Below, in pieces: positions 31,021 to 37,583 of a stretch of 41,764 nucleotides of DNA (positions are counted from its first letter, which is position 1; each line of letters starts with the position of its first letter). The position numbers were made by a program, and so were the translations under genes. Source of the stretch: Actinacidiphila bryophytorum (GTDB lineage: Bacteria; Actinomycetota; Actinomycetes; Streptomycetales; Streptomycetaceae); contig NZ_JAFFIX010000040.1 in assembly GCF_016916835.1 (NCBI RefSeq), positions 1 through 41,764 on the forward strand, read 5' to 3'. The notes under the pieces were generated by a model, which did no database searches, was not told the origin of the DNA, and saw only the letters and a program-made list of their open reading frames with translations.

Positions 31021-31582
31021 CGCGTCCCCCGGTCACGGCGGCGCTCGGCCGCCCCGGCTTGTCGGGCCAGGGGTCGGCCGCGGTCGAGCAGTCCACGCCG
31101 CCGGGGCGCCAGGGGACCGGGGCGCCCTGCGCGGTCACGACGACCTGCGGGGGGTCGGCTTCGGCGGGGCCGGTGGTGTCGGGGTTGGCCCGCACGGTGC
31201 AGACGATCTGGTCGACGGCCGTCCTGCTGACCACGCCGGCCGAGGCCGCCAGGTCCACGGTCACGGTGTTGCCCCGGGTGCGCACGGTCGCGCCGGCCGG
31301 CGGCAGGTCCGTGGTCACCCCCAGGACCTTCGCCTCGGGGACGCCCACGCCCTTGAGCAGCATCCCGACGGCCACGCCCGCGTCGACATGCGTGTCGGCG
31401 GTGCGGTAGACGGTGGCCAGCGCCCCGTCCTCGGCACGGACGAAGTACAGGGTCACCTGCTGGTGGATGCCCGCTGCCGGTTCGCCCGCCTCGACCACGC
31501 CGGTGGTCGGTATGCCGCAGGCCGCGAGGCAGCCCGCCAGCAGTGCCGCGACGGCCGCCGCCCGGGCGGCGCGGGCGCTCAC
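31007..31582 (-). CDS. Lipoprotein with GerMN-like domain, third gene of an RR-HK-lipoprotein operon
   Basis: 191 aa from GTG 31582. Lipobox LAAC after MSARAARAAAVAALLAGC puts the lipidated Cys at residue 22. The mature protein, VTLYFVRAEDGALATVYRT, then GVAVGMLLKGVGVPEAKVLGVTTDLP and NTVTVDLAASAGVVSRTAVDQIVCTV, shows the GerMN-type (spore-germination/LpqB-like) fold. The GTG overlaps the kinase stop (GTGA). Lipoproteins coded beside AfsQ/Cse-type systems (CseA in S. coelicolor) modulate the sensor from outside the membrane; the same role is inferred here. Its 3' end overlaps the convergent monooxygenase gene. Confidence 0.85.
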   Translation of the reverse strand: MSARAARAAAVAALLAGCLAACGIPTTGVVEAGEPAAGIHQQVTLYFVRAEDGALATVYRTADTHVDAGVAVGMLLKGVGVPEAKVLGVTTDLPPAGATVRTRGNTVTVDLAASAGVVSRTAVDQIVCTVRANPDTTGPAEADPPQVVVTAQGAPVPWRPGGVDCSTAADPWPDKPGRPSAAVTGGRVTGG

Positions 31583-33045
31583 GCGTCCCTCCGCAGCGGC
31601 AGCGCCACGGTGAAGACGGCGCCGCCCCCGGGGCGGTTGCCCGCGGTGACGGTGCCGCCGTGCAGGTGGACGTTCTCCGCGGTGATGGACAGGCCCAGGC
31701 CGCTGCCCTCGGTCCTGGTGCGGGAGGTGTCGGACTTGTAGAACCGGTCGAAGACGTGCGGCAGGACGTCCTCGGGTATGCCGGGACCGCTGTCCATGAC
31801 CTCGATGACGGCCACAGGACCGGAGCCCGGCGCTTCCTGTACGGACATCGCGACGCTCACCGGCTCCCCGCCGTGCTTGAGCGCGTTGCCCGCCAGGTTC
31901 GCCACGATCACGTCGAGCCGCCGCGGGTCGACCCGGCCGCGGGCCGTGTCGGGCGGCGGCAGGCGGGTGCCGATGGTGTCCTGCCAGCCGCGGGCGGCCA
32001 GCGAGCGGCGGACCGACTCGGCGAGGTCGACCTCGTCCAGGTGCAGCCCCGCGGCGCCCGCGTCGAAGCGGGACATCTCCATCAGGTCGTCCACGAGCCG
32101 GGCGAGCTTCACGGTCTCCTCGCTGATCAGCCGTACCGCGGTGGCCGTGTCCGGGTCCAGCTGCGCGGCGTCCTCGTCCAGCACGTCGGTGACCGCGGCC
32201 ATCGCGGCCAGCGGGGTGCGCAGCTCGTGCGAGACGTCGGCGGCGAAGCGCCGGGCGCGGGCCTCCATGCGGCGCAACTCGGCGACGGACTCCTCCAGGG
32301 CGGCGGCGGTGTCGTTGAAGGTGTGGGACAGGTCGGCCAGCTCGTCGGAGCCGTGCACGGCGAGCCGGGTCTCCAGGTGGCCCTCGGCGATCCGCCGGGT
32401 GGCCCGGCGGAGCGCCCGTACAGGGCGCAGCACCCCGCGGGCCGCGAGCAGCGCCAGCAGCACCGCGACGGCCAGCGCCGGTACGGTGGCCCGCTCGACG
32501 GCGGCGACCAGCGCGTCCACGTAGCCCTGCTCGCTGTCCTGCGAGACGGTCAGGAAGACCGCCAGGCCCGAGGAGCCCGCGGAGCCGTCGAAGGCGGTGC
32601 TGCCGAAGCGGACCGGGATGCCGACGACGAGGGCCGGGCCGTGGTCGGTGGAGACCCGCTGGAAGACGGTGGCGGCCTTGGTGCGCACCGAGTCGCGCAT
32701 CTCACGGGTCAGCTCGGCGAAGGTGTCGCCGGGCCGCGAGGTGCCGGTCAGGTCGCCGTAGGTGGCCATGACCCGCCAGTTGGCGGTGCGCTGGGAGTGT
32801 GAGACCGAGCTCGCGAAGGCCACCAGGTCGGTGCGGCTCGGCGGGAAGGACACCGCGGGGGCCGCGCCGTCCACCTCGTCCCTGAACTGCGTGATCACCG
32901 TGTCCTGGCCCTGCTGGAGCAGGTCGGTGCGGGCGGCCCTGAAGGTCAGCGCGCCGGTCGTGACGGTCGCGACGACGGCGACCAGCGCGAAGGCCACCAC
33001 CAGCCGCATCCGCAGGCCGCCGCGCAGCAGCGGGAGACGCCTCAC
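31579..33045 (-). CDS. OmpR-type sensor histidine kinase (AfsQ2-like)
   Basis: 488 aa from GTG 33045, overlapping the response regulator stop by 4 nt. A first helix MRLVVAFALVAVVATVTTGA (just after a short basic start) and a second near residue 165-190 (VPALAVAVLLALLAARGVL) bracket an extracytoplasmic sensor of about 130 aa. A HAMP domain (LRPVRALRRATRRIAEGHLE) is followed by HisKA with RRFAADVSHELRTPLAAM (phosphoacceptor His), and a HATPase with NLAGNALKHG, DSGPGIPED, FDRFYKSD and GSGLGLSI. It is the cognate kinase of the upstream regulator; the signal is probably envelope-related given the neighbours. Confidence 0.95.
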   Translation of the reverse strand: MRRLPLLRGGLRMRLVVAFALVAVVATVTTGALTFRAARTDLLQQGQDTVITQFRDEVDGAAPAVSFPPSRTDLVAFASSVSHSQRTANWRVMATYGDLTGTSRPGDTFAELTREMRDSVRTKAATVFQRVSTDHGPALVVGIPVRFGSTAFDGSAGSSGLAVFLTVSQDSEQGYVDALVAAVERATVPALAVAVLLALLAARGVLRPVRALRRATRRIAEGHLETRLAVHGSDELADLSHTFNDTAAALEESVAELRRMEARARRFAADVSHELRTPLAAMAAVTDVLDEDAAQLDPDTATAVRLISEETVKLARLVDDLMEMSRFDAGAAGLHLDEVDLAESVRRSLAARGWQDTIGTRLPPPDTARGRVDPRRLDVIVANLAGNALKHGGEPVSVAMSVQEAPGSGPVAVIEVMDSGPGIPEDVLPHVFDRFYKSDTSRTRTEGSGLGLSITAENVHLHGGTVTAGNRPGGGAVFTVALPLRRDA

Positions 33046-33758
33046 GGCGCCGCCGGCCGCGCGGGCTCGGTGGACCTGCTGAACTGGTAGCCGAAACCGC
33101 GCACGGTACGGATGAAGCGCGGCTGCCCCGGCGGCTCGCCCAGCTTGGTGCGCAGCCGCTTGACACAGGCGTCCACCAGCCGCGAGTCGCCGTGGTAGCT
33201 GTGCTCCCACACCGCCTCCAGCAGCTGCTGGCGGCTGAAGACCCGGCCGGGCGCCGCCGACAGGAGCAGCAGCAGCCGCAGCTCCGAGGGTGCGAGCGGC
33301 ACCGGAACGCCCTGCCGGGCCACGGTCAGGCCCGCCCGGTCGATGGTGAGGTCGCCGTGCGTCTCGGGCTGCGGCAGCCCCTCGCTCCCGTCGGGTCCCC
33401 CGACCCGGCGCAGCACCGCACGTATCCGGGCGTCCAGCACCCTGGCCTGCACCGGCTTGACGACGTAGTCGTCGGCGCCGGCTTCGAGGCCGACGACGAT
33501 GTCGACGTCGTCGCCCCTGGCGGTGGCCATGATGATCGGCACCTGGCTGTCGGCCCGGATGCGGCGGCAGACGTCGAGACCGGTCATCCCGGGCAGCATG
33601 AGGTCCAGCACGACCACGTCGGGCCGGAAGGACCGCAGCCGGTCGAGCCCGTCCTCGCCGGTGGCGACCGCGGCGACGTCGTGGCCCTGCCTGCGCAGTG
33701 CCAGCTCGACGCCCTCGCGGACCGCGCGGTCGTCCTCGATGAGCAGCAGTCGTGGCAT
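33042..33758 (-). CDS. OmpR-family response regulator, AfsQ1-like
   Basis: 238 aa. Receiver: LLLIEDDRAVREG, VVVLDLMLPGMTG (phosphoacceptor Asp), IIMATARGDD, and DDYVVKPVQARVLDARIRAV. The 'GLE-GADDYVVKPVQ-RVLDARIRAVLRR' stretch matches AfsQ1 of S. coelicolor as I recall it, better than CseB. The winged helix reads LAPSELRLLLLLSAAPGRVF and DSRLVDACVKRLRTKLGE with RTVRGFGYQF. AfsQ1 controls antibiotic production and nitrogen-linked stress in S. coelicolor. Here the sigQ gene that normally lies beside it is absent. A -10 (GATACT) lies 6 nt before the ATG and an AfsQ1-box-like repeat lies at -41 to -56. Confidence 0.93.
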   Translation of the reverse strand: MPRLLLIEDDRAVREGVELALRRQGHDVAAVATGEDGLDRLRSFRPDVVVLDLMLPGMTGLDVCRRIRADSQVPIIMATARGDDVDIVVGLEAGADDYVVKPVQARVLDARIRAVLRRVGGPDGSEGLPQPETHGDLTIDRAGLTVARQGVPVPLAPSELRLLLLLSAAPGRVFSRQQLLEAVWEHSYHGDSRLVDACVKRLRTKLGEPPGQPRFIRTVRGFGYQFSRSTEPARPAAP

Positions 33759-33814
33759 GACCTCAGTATCCGCACGCTCGGCCGGGACCCGGAGAATTGT
33801 TACGGGACGATCAC
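33759..33814 (-). promoter_or_regulatory. Promoter and AfsQ1-box-like repeat of the regulator gene
   Basis: On the minus strand GTGAT-N6-GTAAC (33814-33799) matches the reported AfsQ1 site GTnAC-N6-GTnAC at all informative positions but one. GATACT (33770-33765) follows, with 6 nt to the ATG. The placement just upstream of a -35 position fits positive autoregulation. Confidence 0.55.
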
Positions 33815-33843
33815 ATAACCGCGGTCGGGGTTGCGCGAGGTGA

Positions 33844-35154
33844 TCACTTCACGAACGTGGACCAGTCGGGCGACTCGGCCGGGTCCAGGGTGCGCAGCTT
33901 GGCCAGCACGTCCGGGTCCTGCACGTCGAGCCAGTCGCTCAGCTCCTTGAAGGACACGCACTGCACGCCCTTGCGGTGGCACACGTCCTTGACGACGTCC
34001 TCGACGGCCTGCATGTAGATGCCGCCGTTCCAGGTCTCGAAGTGGTTGCCGACGAAGAGCGGGGCGCGGCTGCCGTTGTAGACCCGCTCGAAGCCGTTGA
34101 GGTAGCCCTGCCTGGCCTGCTTCTCCCACGCCGGGTACTTGGCCGGGTCGCCCTCGGTGACGTCGCCGCCGGACTGGTTGTAGAGGAAGTTGAAGTCCAT
34201 CGACAGCACCTGGAAGTCCTTCTGCGGGTACGGCATCAGCTGCAGCGGGAAGTCCCACACCCCGTCCTTCTTCGCCGGCCAGATCTGGAAGTCGCCCGGC
34301 GAACTGGCGTCGTAGCGCCACCCGTTGGCCTTCTCGGCCGGCAGCAGGTTCTTCTGCCCCTCCAGGCAGGGGGCGCGCCCGCCGGCCAGCTCCTGGGAGT
34401 AGTCGAAGGGCAGCGGCGGGATGCCGGTGAAGCCGGTGTTGGTCTTCCAGTGCTCCACGAACGAGTAGGCCTGGGCGATCTCGCTGTCCCAGTCCGCGGT
34501 GCTCCAGTTCCCGCCGCCGCCGGGGTCGGGCGCGCAGAAGTGCCCGTTGAAGTGGGTGCCGATCTCGTCCCCGTCCTCCCAGGCCTTGCGCAGCTCGGCC
34601 AGCGTCCACTTGATGTGCTCGTCGGTGGGGAAGTCGATCGCGGACGCGCCCGGCGAGTGCTGCGGCGGCTTGTACAGGCTGCGCTTGCCGTCGGGCAGCA
34701 GGTAGATGCCGGACAGGAAGAACGTCATGTGCGCGTTGTTCTGCTCGGCGAGCTTGCGGAAGCGCGAGAAGAGGTGGTCGTCGTTCTCCAGGGCGCCGTC
34801 CCAGGAGAAGACCACGAACTGCGGCGGCTTCTCACCCGGCTTGAGCTTGTGCGGCACCGGCTGGTGCGGCTGCGGCCCGGTGTACGACGTCGAGCCGTCG
34901 CCGATCACCCGCACCTTGCCGTCCCACTCGGGAGTGGCCGCCTTCTTCTGCGGCGCCTTCGGGGGCGGCGTCAGCGCCGCCCGCTCCTGCGCCGGCACGG
35001 CGCGGGCGGCGGTGCCGCCGCCGCGGCTCGCGACGGCCACGACGGCGACCGTACCGACCAGTGCGGTGCTCACCACACCGCAGACCAGGGCGATTCTGCG
35101 TCGGCGCCGGCCGCCGGCGGCGGGCAGGAGGCGTCGTATCCGGGCAGCGCTCAT
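33844..35154 (-). CDS. Membrane-anchored polysaccharide deacetylase-like protein
   Basis: 436 aa from ATG 35154 (MSAARIRRLLPAAGG); an in-frame start 20 codons upstream would read through the promoter region. A basic stretch and helix IALVCGVVSTALVGTVAVVAV act as signal anchor, followed by a Pro/Ala/Lys linker. The extracytoplasmic domain has FVVFSWDGALENDDHLF at the usual NodB motif 1 position (one Asp kept) and DEIGTHFNGHFCAP, a HxxxH metal-ligand motif, plus MTFFLSGIYLLP. Long inserts with many Asn, Trp and Phe distinguish it from ordinary NodB domains. Such actinobacterial proteins are annotated as polysaccharide deacetylases; the substrate is unproven. It is divergent from the transglycosylase gene and 85 bp upstream of the regulator gene on the same strand. 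Confidence 0.82.
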   Translation of the reverse strand: MSAARIRRLLPAAGGRRRRRIALVCGVVSTALVGTVAVVAVASRGGGTAARAVPAQERAALTPPPKAPQKKAATPEWDGKVRVIGDGSTSYTGPQPHQPVPHKLKPGEKPPQFVVFSWDGALENDDHLFSRFRKLAEQNNAHMTFFLSGIYLLPDGKRSLYKPPQHSPGASAIDFPTDEHIKWTLAELRKAWEDGDEIGTHFNGHFCAPDPGGGGNWSTADWDSEIAQAYSFVEHWKTNTGFTGIPPLPFDYSQELAGGRAPCLEGQKNLLPAEKANGWRYDASSPGDFQIWPAKKDGVWDFPLQLMPYPQKDFQVLSMDFNFLYNQSGGDVTEGDPAKYPAWEKQARQGYLNGFERVYNGSRAPLFVGNHFETWNGGIYMQAVEDVVKDVCHRKGVQCVSFKELSDWLDVQDPDVLAKLRTLDPAESPDWSTFVK

Positions 35155-35199
35155 GGCCTCGACCCTGGGATCCCCACGTGACGGCCGTTGGCCCAATCT

Positions 35200-35250
35200 G
35201 TCACAGAACAGCAACTGCCCCTGGCTTCACCGCTGTTACACACCTGTCGC
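35200..35250 (+). promoter_or_regulatory. Two AfsQ1-box-like direct repeats in the divergent intergenic region
   Basis: GTCAC-N6-GCAAC (35200-35215) and GTTAC-N6-GTCGC (35235-35250), each one mismatch from GTnAC-N6-GTnAC. They lie between the deacetylase-like gene and the GT51 gene, 35 bp apart. Confidence 0.45.
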
Positions 35251-35330
35251 AGTCCGATCCCGATCCCGCCCCATTCCCCTCCCTACGGTGGCCGTCGCCG
35301 GGGCACAGCCCCCGCGGGAGGGGGTCGAGC

Positions 35331-37451
35331 ATGGTGCAACTGCGTCGGTGGGCGCCCATCAGGAGGCGCTGGGGGTACCCCCAGGCGAAGCTCTGGGGGC
35401 GGAACTGCGCGCCCAGCCGTCGACGGCCTGCACGTCGCCACCGGCCGAAAGGGGCTGTTTCTGTCGCATCCGGACCACCGGCGGGTGGTGGGTTGCGCGC
35501 CCAGTTCCCCGCGCCCCCGGGGTGGTGGCGGCCGTCCCCACACCACGGCCGTCGAGAGCCGGGGGGCCGGGACCTGCCGGGGCTGCGGCCGCGCAGGCGC
35601 GGGTGGTGGAGGGCCACCCTGGCCCTCGGGTGGACGCTGACCTTGCTGATCGGCCTGATCGGGTTCGCGTACGAGCGAACCCGCATCCCTTCCGACCTCA
35701 ACGAATTCGCCACGCAGCAGGACAACGTCTACTACTGGGCCGACGGCACGGAAATGGCCCGGGTCGGCCCGGTCGACCGCCAGTCCGTACCGCTGGACCG
35801 GATCCCCGTGTCCGTCCAGTGGTCCGTGCTGGCCGCCGAGAACGCGTCGTTCTACTCCGACTCCGGCATCTCCTTCAAGGGCATCGCCCGCGCGGTCAAG
35901 GACATGGCCACCGGCGGTGACACGCAGGGCGGTTCGACGATCACCCAGCAGTACGTGAAGAACGTCTACCTCAGCCAGAGCCGTACGCTCTCGCGCAAGG
36001 TCACCGAGATGTTCATCGCGGTCAAGCTGGACCGCAAGATGAGCAAGCAGCAGATACTCGACGGCTACCTCAACACCAGCTGGTTCGGGCGCGGCGCCTA
36101 CGGGGTGGAGCGGGCGGCCAAGGCCTACTACGGCAAGGACGTCTGGCAGCTCGACGCGAGCGAGGGCGCCTTCCTGGCCACGCTGCTCAAAGGCGCCGGG
36201 CTCTACGACCCGGCTGTCGGTCCCGCCAACCACGCGCGGGCGGTGGCCCGTTGGAAGTGGGTGCTGGACCGGATGGTGGCGATCGGCCGGCTCTCGCCCG
36301 CGCAGCGCGCCACGTACACGGTCTTCCCGGAGCCGAAGCCGCCGCCGCGCCCGGCGGGGCTGAGCGGCCAGACCGGCTACCTGGTGGACACCGCGAGGGC
36401 GTACGTGTCCGCGCACAGCGGCATCTCGGACGAGGAGTTCGACCGGGGCGGCTACCAGATCTACACCACCTTCGAGCGGCCCCGCGTGACGGCTCTGGCC
36501 ACCGCGGTGCAGGGGCAGTTGGCCGACCTGCGGCCCAAGCAGCGGCCCGCGGACCGCGATGTGCGGGTCGGCGCCGCCTCGGTCGGCACCGACGGCCGGA
36601 TCCTCGCCCTGTACGGCGGCCCCGACTACGTCACGCAGGGCTTCGACGACGCCAACATCGGCATCGTCCCGGTGGGTACGGCCTTCGCCCCGCTGGTGTA
36701 CGCGGCGGGCCTGCGGGACGGCGTCCTGCTGACCCGCGACGCGCCCCGTACCCCCGTCACGCCCGGCACCCTCTACGACGGCGACGACAAGGCGCCGGTG
36801 CGCACCCCCGAGGGACCGTACTGGAACCGGGACGGGAAGATCGTGAAGGTGGCCAACGACGGCCACCGCTCGTACGGGCAGATCACCCTGCGGGAGGCGG
36901 TCGCGTCGTCGGTGAACGGGCCGGTCGAGCAGCTCGGGATGGACGTCGGCCTGGACCGGGTGCGGCGCGCGTCGATCGACGCGGGGCTGCTGCCGGACAC
37001 CGCCTTCGGTTCGCAGACCCCGGACTTCTCGCTGGGCACCGCCACGCCGAGCCCGATCAGGATGGCCGGCGCGTACGCCACCTTCGCCGCGGGCGGCGTC
37101 CACACCGACCCCTACTCGGTGCTGCGGATCACCCGCGACGGCGACCGCGTCCCCCTGGAGCCCCCGGCCGTCACCCGCCCCTTCACCGCCGAGGTGGCGG
37201 GTGAGGTGACCGACGCGCTGACCAAGGCGCCGGGCCGGGCCGGCACCGCGGGCACCGCCGTCGACAACACCTCGGCCTGGTACGTCGGTTACACCCGCGA
37301 GGTCTCGACGTCGGTGGCCCTCTTCCGCGTCGAGCCCAGGTCCCAGCAGCTGGAGCCGCTCACCGGCACCACCGGCAGCCGGGTCCCGGAGGGGACCGGC
37401 AGCAGCTATCCGGCGGCGATCTGGTCGCACTACGTGGCGGCGGAAAGCTGA
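35331..37451 (+). CDS. GT51 peptidoglycan transglycosylase with degenerate transpeptidase domain
   Basis: 706 aa from ATG 35331 (GGGAGGGGG upstream). Residues 1-90 are an Arg/Pro/Trp-rich cytosolic extension encoded by dispersed repeats. One helix follows (LALGWTLTLLIGLIGFAY, about 96-113). The GT51 domain is intact: AAENASFYSDSG (Glu170), GGSTITQQYVKN, KVTEMFIAVKLDRKMSKQQI (Glu226) and YLNTSWFGRGAYGVERAA. In the penicillin-binding domain, SxxK is replaced by T450-A-F-A453 (VPVGTAFAPLVYAAG), SxN survives as S527-V-N529, and KTG is replaced by T639-A-G641. Without the acylating Ser and its Lys it cannot transpeptidate or bind beta-lactam covalently. It should polymerise glycan strands only, with the dead domain perhaps structural. 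Confidence 0.93.
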   Translation: MVQLRRWAPIRRRWGYPQAKLWGRNCAPSRRRPARRHRPKGAVSVASGPPAGGGLRAQFPAPPGWWRPSPHHGRREPGGRDLPGLRPRRRGWWRATLALGWTLTLLIGLIGFAYERTRIPSDLNEFATQQDNVYYWADGTEMARVGPVDRQSVPLDRIPVSVQWSVLAAENASFYSDSGISFKGIARAVKDMATGGDTQGGSTITQQYVKNVYLSQSRTLSRKVTEMFIAVKLDRKMSKQQILDGYLNTSWFGRGAYGVERAAKAYYGKDVWQLDASEGAFLATLLKGAGLYDPAVGPANHARAVARWKWVLDRMVAIGRLSPAQRATYTVFPEPKPPPRPAGLSGQTGYLVDTARAYVSAHSGISDEEFDRGGYQIYTTFERPRVTALATAVQGQLADLRPKQRPADRDVRVGAASVGTDGRILALYGGPDYVTQGFDDANIGIVPVGTAFAPLVYAAGLRDGVLLTRDAPRTPVTPGTLYDGDDKAPVRTPEGPYWNRDGKIVKVANDGHRSYGQITLREAVASSVNGPVEQLGMDVGLDRVRRASIDAGLLPDTAFGSQTPDFSLGTATPSPIRMAGAYATFAAGGVHTDPYSVLRITRDGDRVPLEPPAVTRPFTAEVAGEVTDALTKAPGRAGTAGTAVDNTSAWYVGYTREVSTSVALFRVEPRSQQLEPLTGTTGSRVPEGTGSSYPAAIWSHYVAAES
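35369..35520. repeat. Dispersed Streptomyces repeats inside the transglycosylase reading frame
   Basis: CTGGGGGTACCCCCAG (35369-35384) is a perfect 16-bp palindrome; it is followed by a unit GGGGGCGGAACTGCGCGCCC (35395-35414) and an inverted unit GCGCGCCCAGTTCCCCGCGC (35495-35514). The last two are versions of the repeat at 17.0-17.3 kb. Here they are translated, for instance as LRAQFPAPP. Confidence 0.8.
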
Positions 37452-37464
37452 CACCCCGGCCATT

Positions 37465-37509
37465 GGTGGCAGGTCCTGGTCAAAATCTTGACCAAGACTT
37501 CGTGCCACC
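37465..37509 (+). terminator. Composite terminator after the transglycosylase gene
   Basis: Inner TGGTCAA-N4-TTGACCA (37477-37494) inside outer GGTGGCA/TGCCACC (37465-37471 and 37503-37509), 13 bp past the stop. Confidence 0.7.
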
Positions 37510-37583
37510 TGGGACCGGGCGGCCGCCCGCATGATCGGTTGACCTCCGAACGACCCCCATCCAGGTTCGTCCCGGGAGGTTCC

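Noticed and set aside
33042..33758. Calling the regulator CseB on the basis of the RR-kinase-lipoprotein set
   Set aside because: The sequence around the conserved Lys (DDYVVKPVQ) resembles AfsQ1 more, gene order differs from sigE-cseA-cseB-cseC, and no sigma factor gene is adjacent.
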